Shown: positions 1 to 8,020 of the stretch, piece after piece
Numbering within the stretch: position 1 is the stretch's first letter
How the letters are laid out: each line of letters opens with the position of its first letter
From: Opitutaceae bacterium
Lineage (GTDB): Bacteria; Verrucomicrobiota; Verrucomicrobiia; Opitutales; Opitutaceae
Assembly: GCA_041395105.1 (NCBI GenBank)
Contig: JAWLBB010000001.1
Span: forward strand, 1,577,501 to 1,641,500
Reading direction: 5' to 3'
DNA length: 64,000 bases
Position numbers and translations under genes: made by a program
Notes under the pieces: generated by a model
Seen by the model: the letters and a program-made list of their open reading frames with translations, nothing else
What the model was told of the DNA's origin: nothing
The model's database searches: none

Positions 1-105
1 CTGAAACCCGATATGATCCTTCAGGGCGCGTTTCCACTGGGTGACAAGGCGGAATTTCCTTTTTTGAAGGAAGCGGAGCATCTGCCTTCTCATGCGGACC
101 CATGA
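1..105 (+). CDS. C-terminal fragment of an unidentified protein
   Basis: The window opens inside a reading frame that runs 34 codons to a TGA at 103-105. The visible tail contains MILQGAFPLGDK and ends SHADP. It is too short to assign to a family. The following 199 bases hold no gene; they begin with a tandem 10-mer (GATGCCCGAA at 104-113 and 114-123). The frame is called coding only because it is open from the window edge and is followed by a normal intergenic gap, so it could be chance. Confidence 0.45.
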   Translation: MKPDMILQGAFPLGDKAEFPFLKEAEHLPSHADP

Positions 106-304
106 TGCCCGAAGATGCCCGAATCATCTATGCGGGATTTGTTCATCTTTGCGCACCTGTTGAATGCGCCGTCCCCTTGTCAGGGAACTGAAAACGTCCA
201 TTTGTGACGATCGTCGGGGATCTCAGGCGGCTATTTCCAGTTCAGTCTTCCGTAAGGGCAGTTGTGCTCTTGGCTCCGCTGCCTTGAGGTGCTAGGGAGA
301 AGAA

Positions 305-1789
305 ATGGATGTTCGATGGGCCTTTGTCCTTCCGTTCGTGCTGCCGATGTCCGATTTCGCCCAAACCGATCCGTTGCCACGCAGTTCTCCCGAAGCCCAG
401 GGGATCTCCCCGGCCGCGATTCTGTCCTTCATCGATCGGGCCGAAGCGGATGTCGATGCGATCCATGGCTTCATGTTGCTGCGGCACGGACATGTGGTGG
501 CGGAAGGGTGGTGGGCCCCCTACGGACCCGAGCGGGTGCATGAGCTGCATTCCCTGAGCAAGAGTTTCACCTCGACCGCGATCGGGTTCGCCGTGGACGA
601 GGGTCTGGTCGATCTCGACCGGACCGTGGTCAGCTTCTTCCCGGACAAGGCGCCGGAAGACGCGGGCGAGCATCTCCTGTCTCTCCGGGTGCGGCAGCTG
701 CTCAACATGACGACGGGACAGGAGGAGAGCGTCGATTTCAACGGCGGTGAGGATTGGATCGCGGCGTTTCTGGCGTCTGATTTTCCTCACAAACCGGGAA
801 CGCATTGGGTCTACAACTCCAGCGCGTCCTTCATGCTCTCAGCCATTGTCCAGCAGGTCACGGGGCAGACCGTATTCGACTACCTGACACCGAGATTGTT
901 CGAACCGCTGGGGATCGAAGGTGCCCGCTGGGAGGAGAATCCCCAAGGCATCAACGCGGGTGGCTGGGGTCTCTTTGCCCGGACCCGCGATATTGCCGCT
1001 CTGGGGCAGTTCTACCTGCAGAGGGGCGCCTGGCAGGGACGACAACTCCTGTCGCGGACCTGGGTCGAGGAAGCGACCCGGAAGCAGGCCTCCAACGGAT
1101 GTGAGCCGGAAAGCGATTGGGATCAGGGTTACGGCTACCAGTTCTGGATGTGCCGGCATGGGTTGTACCGGGGAGACGGGGCATTCGGCCAGTTCTGCAT
1201 CGTCTTTCCCGAGCAGGATGCCGTTCTGGCCATCACCAGCGGAACAGGGGACATGGCCGCAGTCATGAACACGGCCTGGGACACCCTCCTGCCGGCCATG
1301 GAAGCTGATGTCCCTCTGGCGGAGGACCGCGCGTTGAATGAGGCACTGAAATCCAGGCTTGCCGGCCTGACACTGCCGGTGCAGTCCGGTGCGGCCACGT
1401 CTCCCCTGATGGAGCAGGTTGGCGGCAGGATTTACCGGATCGCAGACAACCCGATGGGTATCACCGGGGCGAGCCTGGTCGACGAGGGTGAGAGTCAGGT
1501 GCTTGTCCTGGAGACCTCCTCGGGCCGGCACCGTTTTCCGGCCGGCCATGGATCCTGGCTCGAATCGATTTCGACCTTTTCACCACGTGGCCCCGCGCAG
1601 GCCGCGGCAAGTTATGGTTGGCTCGATGAGCAGACCTGGGTGATCACGGGTTACCTGGTTGAAACCGCCTATCGCAATACCGCGGTCCTCCGGTTCGACG
1701 GAGATGCGATCGAGATCGCGATGGAGCAGAATGTCGGCTTCGGGGACGAAGGCTTTCCCCTGCTGACCGGGAGAATGGCGGCCGAGTGA
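305..1789 (+). CDS. Serine hydrolase, beta-lactamase / penicillin-binding-protein-like family
   Basis: This 494-residue protein has the fold signature of class C beta-lactamase-like esterases and peptidases. The S-x-x-K motif is S83-L-S-K86 in HSLSKSF, and the tyrosine motif is Y170-N-S in WVYNSSASF, as in the YNSG-type subgroup. The N-terminal catalytic domain spans about residues 25-340. The last 130 residues form an extra C-terminal domain typical of these proteins. The ATG at 305 follows AGGGAGA at a sensible distance. A shorter start at the internal Met15 (MSDFAQTD) is possible, because no clear signal peptide is seen. Substrate is unknown; ester or peptide hydrolysis is the family expectation. 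It stands alone, 85 bases before the ferritin-like gene. Confidence 0.85.
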   Translation: MDVRWAFVLPFVLPMSDFAQTDPLPRSSPEAQGISPAAILSFIDRAEADVDAIHGFMLLRHGHVVAEGWWAPYGPERVHELHSLSKSFTSTAIGFAVDEGLVDLDRTVVSFFPDKAPEDAGEHLLSLRVRQLLNMTTGQEESVDFNGGEDWIAAFLASDFPHKPGTHWVYNSSASFMLSAIVQQVTGQTVFDYLTPRLFEPLGIEGARWEENPQGINAGGWGLFARTRDIAALGQFYLQRGAWQGRQLLSRTWVEEATRKQASNGCEPESDWDQGYGYQFWMCRHGLYRGDGAFGQFCIVFPEQDAVLAITSGTGDMAAVMNTAWDTLLPAMEADVPLAEDRALNEALKSRLAGLTLPVQSGAATSPLMEQVGGRIYRIADNPMGITGASLVDEGESQVLVLETSSGRHRFPAGHGSWLESISTFSPRGPAQAAASYGWLDEQTWVITGYLVETAYRNTAVLRFDGDAIEIAMEQNVGFGDEGFPLLTGRMAAE

Positions 1790-1874
1790 GGGGAATCCGT
1801 CCACGCTGTTTCCCGATTGTGATTCGTTTTTTTCCACTTACGCCAAGACGCCATCCGGACTGAGAGGTAGACTG

Positions 1875-3083
1875 GTGTCCACCATGACACTGCTCTTCAG
1901 CAAAGATGTGACACCCGGGTTTGCCATCCACGCCACGGCGGAACGCTTGCGCAATTACCTCGCGGTCGAAAAGGCCTGCGTGCGGATCAATGCCGGCTGG
2001 TTTCTCGAGATCCGTCCCTATGAACAGAAGTACCGACTGGCCTACAGTCTCCACGGCCACTCGGAACACGCCAGCTGGCTGATCGCACGGCTGGAGGAGA
2101 TGCGGGGAGGAAAGGCCAACGCGTCGGTCCGCCCGGATCTGCGCCGGTTGCTCGACGAGGTGCTGCATGCCCCGGACGGAAATGCTTTTCTGCGGGCGTT
2201 CTTCGGGGTCCTGAAGCGGGCATTGCTCAATCAGTATCGCGACGATCTGGAGCGGATGGATCCTTCAGCCAATGCCAACGAGATCCGGATACTGGAGCGT
2301 ATTGTGGCTGATCTGCAGCGGGAAATGGACTGGTTTGACCGCCTGGAATTGGAGGGTCAGACCTGTCCCTGGGCGGAATATGTCCGATCACTTCTCACTT
2401 CGATCGGGGGGATCCATGGAGAGGCGACCGAACGGGACGATCCTCTCGCAAGGCCGCATGCCGGGATCTTCCGGCGGCCCGGGACCATCCTCTTCGACGA
2501 TCGGATTCGGCACGAAAGGCTGGTTCCCTACGATGAACGGTCCGGTTATTCGCCGCGGGAGGCCACCATCGAGCAGTTCAAGGTCTTCTTCAACGAGATG
2601 TATGCGGCGGCCCTGCTCGCCAGCGTTCTGTTCGACGCCGCCGGCGACGATCTCCCGTGGGAGTTTTTCGCGGATTTCAGCCGACACTTCTGGGACGAAG
2701 CGCGGCATTCGGAATTCGGTGCCATCCGCCTGAAGGAACTGGGCACGGAGCCCGACCGATGCGATCCGGTTCTTTTTGAGCAGTCGGAAGCGCTGCCGAT
2801 CCTTCACCGGGTGACCTACCTGACCCGAGGTCTTGAGGCGTATTTCATGCCGCGAAAACCGAAGCGCTTCAAGGAATATGAAGCCAACGGCGACTTCCGC
2901 AGCCAGCTCTTTGCGGACCAGGATTGGTCGGACGAGATCAACCACGTCCGGTATGGTTCGAAGTGGACGGATTACCTGCTGGAGGACGACAGCCGTGAAA
3001 TCGCCGATGTCCTCGACGAGGTGAAGGCGCATCTGTCGAAGATCCGTGGACAAACGGTGGCGGATATCCAGGCGCCGTTCTGA
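1875..3083 (+). CDS. Ferritin-like diiron domain protein (DUF455-like)
   Basis: The 402-residue protein carries two E-x-x-H pairs expected of a four-helix diiron carboxylate fold: E275-x-x-H278 in DEARHSEFG and E354-x-x-H357 in DEINHVRYG. The second motif is characteristic of the DUF455/ferritin-like group. The N-terminal ~220 residues (containing HASWLIARLEEMR) look like a separate helical domain. The GTG start at 1875 has AGAGGT a few bases upstream; ATG at 1884 is the alternative. It could act as an oxidase, hydroxylase or iron protein, but the sequence does not say which. It lies 154 bases upstream of the corrinoid module in the same direction, so a link to that module is possible but unproven. 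Confidence 0.72.
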   Translation: MSTMTLLFSKDVTPGFAIHATAERLRNYLAVEKACVRINAGWFLEIRPYEQKYRLAYSLHGHSEHASWLIARLEEMRGGKANASVRPDLRRLLDEVLHAPDGNAFLRAFFGVLKRALLNQYRDDLERMDPSANANEIRILERIVADLQREMDWFDRLELEGQTCPWAEYVRSLLTSIGGIHGEATERDDPLARPHAGIFRRPGTILFDDRIRHERLVPYDERSGYSPREATIEQFKVFFNEMYAAALLASVLFDAAGDDLPWEFFADFSRHFWDEARHSEFGAIRLKELGTEPDRCDPVLFEQSEALPILHRVTYLTRGLEAYFMPRKPKRFKEYEANGDFRSQLFADQDWSDEINHVRYGSKWTDYLLEDDSREIADVLDEVKAHLSKIRGQTVADIQAPF

Positions 3084-3237
3084 GTCGTCGGCGCCTTGGA
3101 GTCCCGGTTCCGGTTGATTTCCCCCGATCGAACGATTCGGCGTTTCCGGATTGTCCAATTCCGATTTCCGGTTTGGCCAAGACGTCATTGTCGGTGAATG
3201 CTAGCATGGTGGCGGCTCTCTCTTTCGCCTGCGTCCC

Positions 3238-3924
3238 ATGCCCCTTTATCCAGCTGAAACCGTATTCTTTCCGCCCGACCTCACGGAAGAGCAGATGTTG
3301 CGGAGCATGGGTATCGGCAAGCCGGACGGGGTGAAGCCCCGCCTTCTGCGCCATGTTGCCGATACCATCCCCGTGGTGGCCGCTCGAGCCCGACCGGGTT
3401 TGCTCTGGCGGAGTGGATCGGTCGATGCTTTCAGGGAGGTTTTTCCTTCGTCCATCCGGCTCAATCGCTACCTGGCGACAGCGGATCACGTGACCGTTCT
3501 GGTGGGTTCTGCCGGTCGAGAGATGGAGGCCCTCATCACGGAGGAGCCCGACCCGATGCGCAAGTATGTGTTGGGGGTGGCATCGACGGCCCTGGCGCGT
3601 CGCGCCCTCCGGGTGGCGGAGACGCTTCTTGGTGAACGGTTCCCGAATTGCATTGTGGGAAGGCCGCTCTCGCCCGGCAACGACGGACTTCCCCTGGCCC
3701 TGCAGGGGCCACTCCTCAAGTGCCTTCCCATTGATCGATTGGGCCTGGTTTATGACGAAGCGGCGATGGTGATGGTGCCGCTGGCCAGTGTCTCGGCCCT
3801 GATCGGACTTGGATCCTATATCCGAAACAGTGACGAAGGATGCCCGACCTGTCCGTCAGCGGACTGCGTCGTGCGCCTGGCTCCGCGTCTGCCGGCCGGA
3901 GAACCGGTTCCGGCCCTGGCCTGA
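3238..3924 (+). CDS. MetH activation-domain-like corrinoid protein
   Basis: This 228-residue protein resembles the stand-alone relatives of the cobalamin-dependent methionine synthase activation (SAM-binding) domain found beside corrinoid methyltransferases of acetogens. Visible cues are EPDPMRKYVLGVAST, the loop RPLSPGNDGLPLALQGPLL in the place of the R-x-x-PGY-type SAM loop, the block MVPLASVSALIGLGS, and the C-terminal cysteine cluster CPTCPSADCVVR. In MetH this domain supplies SAM for reductive remethylation of Co(II). Here the expected role is reactivating or chaperoning the corrinoid protein encoded 40 bases downstream. It is the first gene of the module. There is no MetH catalytic or B12-binding domain in the protein. 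The family call rests on motif pattern only. Confidence 0.7.
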   Translation: MPLYPAETVFFPPDLTEEQMLRSMGIGKPDGVKPRLLRHVADTIPVVAARARPGLLWRSGSVDAFREVFPSSIRLNRYLATADHVTVLVGSAGREMEALITEEPDPMRKYVLGVASTALARRALRVAETLLGERFPNCIVGRPLSPGNDGLPLALQGPLLKCLPIDRLGLVYDEAAMVMVPLASVSALIGLGSYIRNSDEGCPTCPSADCVVRLAPRLPAGEPVPALA

Positions 3925-3964
3925 GAGGCTGTCCTGAAGGTGACGGGATGTTACGGTTGAACAG

Positions 3965-5770
3965 GTGGTTAGCGATTCTCCCCAGCTTATTGTGATGAAC
4001 TCCTACGAATTGATGAACAAGGTCCTCGGAATGGAAAAGGGAGACCGCATCCCTTTCTGCCCGGCCATATACGAACACAAGGGTTTTCTCATCGGAAAGA
4101 CTCCCTCGGAGATCTGCCGCAGCGCCGAACTTCTGGTTGAAGGACTCGAAGCGGAATACCATCGCTATCGACCGGATTTCCTGACTGTCGGAATCGATGT
4201 CTACAACGTCGAGGCCGAGGCTCTCGGCTGCAAGATCGTCTATTTTGACGACTCAACGGATGTGCCGGGAGTCGAGGAATACCCGATCAAGCAACCATCG
4301 GACATCGACAAACTCGCCCTGCCGGATCCGACCCGGGACGGGCGCATGCCTCTCTACCTTGAGGCGGCCAGGGAGATCCAGAAGAGACTCGGGGACAAAA
4401 TCCGGATTCGCGGGGCCCTGACCGGACCCTTCTCGCTGGCTTCGGAATTGATCGGGGCGGAGAACTTCATTGTTCTGACCATGCAGAACCCGCAGTACAC
4501 GGTGCGACTGATGGAGTTCACGGCCCGGGTGGCCGCAGAGTTCGGCAAGGCCTTCATCGCCCTGGGGATCGACCCGATCATCTTCGACTCCCGCGCCATG
4601 CCGCCGCTCTGTTCACCGGAAATCTTCCAGGACATCGTCTCGAAGGTCTACAAGCGCATCCTCATCCCCGAATTGAAAAAGGCGGGGGCGCAGCATATCC
4701 CGCTGATCATCGGTGGAGACACCACTCCGATCCTCGATGCGATCATCGATACGGGAGCGACCCAGATCCTCTGCGACTTCGAGGGGGATATCGAGCTGTT
4801 CAAGGAAAAGGCGATCAAGCACAAGCTGCCCATGCGGGTGAATGTGGATCCGCGGCTGCTTCATCTCGGACCGATAGACAAAATCCAGGATTTCACCATG
4901 AATATCCTGAACAAGTGCTGGGATCATCCCGGTTTCATCCTCGGGACGGGAGTGGCGGCCTACGATTGCCCGCCTGAGCACATCGATGCCGTTCGCGAAT
5001 GCCTGGACAAGGACTATAAGGACTGGACGCCGCCAAGGGCACTTTTTCAGCAGAAAAAGGTGGAGACGGAGGCCATCGTGGCCGAAGTGGAACCCGGCTA
5101 TCCGGACGATCTTGAACCCGTCCTTCGGGAATTGGCCGAGGCAATCGAGGAAGGCGAGGAGGAGGATGTGCCGGATCTGGTCAATGAGGCATTGGGCGAC
5201 GGCATCCCACCCGGCGAGATCGTCAATCGCTCGATGATTCCCGCCATGGATGTGATCGGTTACCGGTTCGCCCAGAAGGAACTCTACGTCCCTGAAATGC
5301 TGATCGGTGCCCGGGCCATGGCGGAGGGGCTGAAGATTCTCCGCCCGCTCATCGCCAAGACCGGAGCCAAGCCGGTCGGCCGGGTTCTGCTGGGCACGGT
5401 TAAGGGCGATATCCACGACATCGGAAAGAACCTCGTCGGCATGATGCTGGAAGGCGCCGGCTTCGAGATCATCGATCTGGGAGTCAACGTCCCGGTCGAG
5501 CGCTTCATCGACGCGGTCAGGGAGCACGAGATCAACATCCTGGGAATGTCGGCCCTGCTGACCACCACAATGAACTACATGGGCCGGGTCGTCGAGGGAC
5601 TGAAGGAGGCCGGCCTGCGCGACCGGGTCAAGGTCCTCGTTGGCGGTGCGCCCATCAATCAACGATTCTGCGATCGGATTGAGGCCGACTACTTCGGCGA
5701 ATCAGCCGCCGACGGGGTCGTCGTGGCCAAGCAGGCCCAGGCGGATCTGAAGGCGGCGGGCATTCTCTGA
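3965..5770 (+). CDS. UroD-type methyltransferase fused to a corrinoid-binding protein
   Basis: The protein has 601 residues if GTG 3965 is used, or 591 from ATG 3995; neither start has a good Shine-Dalgarno. Residues 1-350 are a uroporphyrinogen-decarboxylase-fold methyltransferase (MtaA/MtbA/aryl-demethylase superfamily). Residues about 380-465 are the helical cap of corrinoid proteins, and 470-601 are the Rossmann B12 domain. The cobalt-ligand motif D482-x-H484-x-x-G487 is intact (GDIHDIGKN). In MtaA-type enzymes the zinc motif reads H-x-C-G-D; here the same place reads I248-I-G250-G-D252, so the usual His and Cys are missing. The domain is therefore unlikely to bind zinc in the standard way. 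It probably takes a methyl group from an unknown donor onto its own corrinoid. The fused architecture is unusual, since the two are normally separate subunits. Confidence 0.85.
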   Translation: MVSDSPQLIVMNSYELMNKVLGMEKGDRIPFCPAIYEHKGFLIGKTPSEICRSAELLVEGLEAEYHRYRPDFLTVGIDVYNVEAEALGCKIVYFDDSTDVPGVEEYPIKQPSDIDKLALPDPTRDGRMPLYLEAAREIQKRLGDKIRIRGALTGPFSLASELIGAENFIVLTMQNPQYTVRLMEFTARVAAEFGKAFIALGIDPIIFDSRAMPPLCSPEIFQDIVSKVYKRILIPELKKAGAQHIPLIIGGDTTPILDAIIDTGATQILCDFEGDIELFKEKAIKHKLPMRVNVDPRLLHLGPIDKIQDFTMNILNKCWDHPGFILGTGVAAYDCPPEHIDAVRECLDKDYKDWTPPRALFQQKKVETEAIVAEVEPGYPDDLEPVLRELAEAIEEGEEEDVPDLVNEALGDGIPPGEIVNRSMIPAMDVIGYRFAQKELYVPEMLIGARAMAEGLKILRPLIAKTGAKPVGRVLLGTVKGDIHDIGKNLVGMMLEGAGFEIIDLGVNVPVERFIDAVREHEINILGMSALLTTTMNYMGRVVEGLKEAGLRDRVKVLVGGAPINQRFCDRIEADYFGESAADGVVVAKQAQADLKAAGIL

Positions 5771-5780
5771 GTGAGATGAC

Positions 5781-7061
5781 ATGATTTACGAAGCGGAAAA
5801 GTGGCTGAAAGAGAAACTCTTCGGGTGTCATACCTGCGGGCAGTGCATCCTCACCCACACCAAGCTGATCTGTCCGATGAATTGCCCGAAGGGGCTGCGG
5901 AACGGACCGTGCGGGGGGACGCTTGACGGAAAATGCGAGGTCATTCCCGAGATCGAATGTGTCTGGACCCGGATCGAGGTGAAGAAGGGTGGCCGCAAGC
6001 CGCGGATCCACCTGCCTCCCGATCCTGAACTTCTGAATACGGCCAGCTATGTCAATCTGGTCACGGGCCGGGATCGTGAAACCCGGCTGCCCCACGGCTT
6101 TGCCGACACCCGGCATCTTGAGCCCGATTCCCGGCTCTCGCGCAAACTGGCGACGGGCGAGTTCGTGGTGACCTTTGAGGTCGCCTCGCCCCGGACAGTC
6201 AAGGGTCTCGACCGGGTGGAACGGACCATGGCGCGTTTCGGTTCATTCGTTGATGCGGTCAATACCACCACCAATGCCGGCGGGGTTCCTTCCCTCCATT
6301 CCACCGAGACCGGCAAGATCGTCCTGGCCCATGGCGTCGAGTCGATCATCCAATTCTGCGGCCGCGACCACGACAGGGAGGACTTTCTGAGGGAATTGGA
6401 AAAGGCGATCGGGATGGGTTATCGCAACTTCCTGCTGCTGACCGGCGATTGGCTTCCGCAGACCGAGCGAAAAGTCTCCCAGCAGACCTGGTTCCCCATG
6501 GACAGCTCGCAGATGGTCCATTTCGCCAACCAGCGACTCGAGGATTTCGGCCGGCGCCTCGGGACGATTCCCCTGCTCGGGGTGGCGGCGAATCCGTTTT
6601 CCGCTCCGATGAACATCAGCGTGGACCGGCTGGCATTCAAACGGCATGCCGGGGGACGTTTCTGTCAGACCCAGGCCATCACCCATGTGCCAACCTTTGC
6701 GGAATGGTATCGCCAGGTCCGTCGCGGGCGGGAAGACGCACTCAGGATGACGATTCCCTCAATTCCGCTGGTTGGGAGCCGCAAGGCGTTTGAGGTGCTC
6801 TGCCATCTGCCCGGTGTCTACGTGGACCGGTCGCTCCACCGGATCGTCGAAGAGGAGGACTTCCCGGCGAAAGCCCTGGAATGGGCCTTCGGAATCGCCG
6901 ACGGAGTCATTGAGTGCGGAGCGGCCGGGGTTCATGTCATGAATTTCGGGATGCCGCCCGATTTGATCGAAGTGTTTCTGAGGGAGATCCGATCGCGCGC
7001 GGTCGCCGCCCGCGGCCGGGGAGCGCCATCGACATCTCCGGCGAACCCCCTTTCCCCCTGA
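5781..7061 (+). CDS. MetV-MetF fusion: methylenetetrahydrofolate reductase with Cys-rich N-terminal domain
   Basis: Residues 1-110 match the MetV-like domain (often called MTHFR C-terminal domain). Eight cysteines at 16, 19, 22, 31, 35, 44, 52 and 60 could bind metal or iron-sulphur clusters. Residues about 125-415 are a MetF-type TIM barrel with FEVASPRTVKG near its start and LLLTGDWLP. MetF interconverts methyl-THF and methylene-THF. In acetogens MetV and MetF are separate subunits of one enzyme; here they are one chain of 426 residues. The gene starts 10 bases after the UroD-corrinoid gene and ends 5 bases before the methyltransferase start, so it is clearly in the operon. Direction in vivo cannot be read from sequence. 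Confidence 0.85.
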   Translation: MIYEAEKWLKEKLFGCHTCGQCILTHTKLICPMNCPKGLRNGPCGGTLDGKCEVIPEIECVWTRIEVKKGGRKPRIHLPPDPELLNTASYVNLVTGRDRETRLPHGFADTRHLEPDSRLSRKLATGEFVVTFEVASPRTVKGLDRVERTMARFGSFVDAVNTTTNAGGVPSLHSTETGKIVLAHGVESIIQFCGRDHDREDFLRELEKAIGMGYRNFLLLTGDWLPQTERKVSQQTWFPMDSSQMVHFANQRLEDFGRRLGTIPLLGVAANPFSAPMNISVDRLAFKRHAGGRFCQTQAITHVPTFAEWYRQVRRGREDALRMTIPSIPLVGSRKAFEVLCHLPGVYVDRSLHRIVEEEDFPAKALEWAFGIADGVIECGAAGVHVMNFGMPPDLIEVFLREIRSRAVAARGRGAPSTSPANPLSP

Positions 7062-7066
7062 ACGTC

Positions 7067-7984
7067 ATGAGTGAAGAAAAAGTCCCCACCACCATCGTCT
7101 CCTCAAAATCGCACCGCGTGCGGATCGCCCCCAATCGGAAGACGGTGGTCATCGGCGAGCGCTGCAATACGCTCGGGTCGCGCCTGATCCGCAATGCGGT
7201 GGCCAAGGGGCAGTGGCAGGTCGTGGTCGACCGGGCGGTTGACCAGTTCGAGGCCGGGGCGGGCGTGATCGACGTGAATATGATGGGAATCGAAGCGATT
7301 CCCGAGAAGGTGCTTCTGCCGCTGGCGGTGACGGCGATCCGCTCGAAGATCGATTGCCCGCTCTGCCTCGAATTCGGGGATCCGGAGGCCCTTGATCTTG
7401 CCCTGGGCAAGGCGGAAGGTCGCTGCCTGATCAATTCGATTTCCGGCGAGAAGGAGAAGCTCGAACAGGTCCTGCCGATCGCCAGAAAGCACGGCGCGGC
7501 CATGATCGCGATGACCGCCGACGACGATGGGATTCCCTACACCCCGGAGGGACGGCTGAAGTGCGCGTTCAAGATTCTGAAGGCGGGGGAGGCCTTTGGC
7601 TTCACCATTGACGATTTCGTCTTTGACTGCATCGCGATCGGCCTGGCCACCGATGTGGGCGCGGGTCGTTGCACGATGGATACAATCCGGCTGGTCCGCA
7701 GGGAGCTCAACGCGAACATCACACTGGGTGCCTCCAACGTCAGCTTCGGGATGCCCAAGCGCAAGGTGATCGACGCCAATTACCTGGCGGTGGCGATCAC
7801 CTGCGGGATGAACGCTCCCATCACCGACATCACCCACGACGGGCTGCGCTGGTCGATTTTGACCGCGGACGTGATCAACGGAACCGATCGCCTCGGGATG
7901 AAATTCCTGAAGGAAGCTCGCCGTGAGAAGCGGGAAATGCAGGAGGCCGGCAGTGTTGCCGGCGGCGGGGTGGTCGAGGGATGA
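7067..7984 (+). CDS. Methyltetrahydrofolate:corrinoid methyltransferase (DHPS-fold, AcsE/MtvA-like)
   Basis: The 305-residue protein has the pterin-binding TIM-barrel pattern of AcsE and of MT II enzymes in O-demethylase systems: VIGERCNTLGSR at the start, IDVNMMG, and the signature SNVSFGMPKR. It is expected to move a methyl group between the corrinoid protein and tetrahydrofolate. The frame extends 51 codons further upstream, but that stretch lies inside the MetVF gene and has no homologous look, so ATG 7067 (MSEEKVPTT) was chosen. It sits 5 bases downstream of metVF and 36 bases upstream of the RACo-like gene. Together with those neighbours it closes the route from corrinoid methyl to the folate pool. 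Confidence 0.88.
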   Translation: MSEEKVPTTIVSSKSHRVRIAPNRKTVVIGERCNTLGSRLIRNAVAKGQWQVVVDRAVDQFEAGAGVIDVNMMGIEAIPEKVLLPLAVTAIRSKIDCPLCLEFGDPEALDLALGKAEGRCLINSISGEKEKLEQVLPIARKHGAAMIAMTADDDGIPYTPEGRLKCAFKILKAGEAFGFTIDDFVFDCIAIGLATDVGAGRCTMDTIRLVRRELNANITLGASNVSFGMPKRKVIDANYLAVAITCGMNAPITDITHDGLRWSILTADVINGTDRLGMKFLKEARREKREMQEAGSVAGGGVVEG

Positions 7985-8020
7985 AGCAACCCTGCTCCGT
8001 GCCGGTTTCCTCCCGCTGAA

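Noticed and set aside
3925..3964. Possible cobalamin riboswitch for the corrinoid module
   Set aside because: The gaps before 3238 and 3965 show no B12-box-like sequence and are too short or lack the needed helices.
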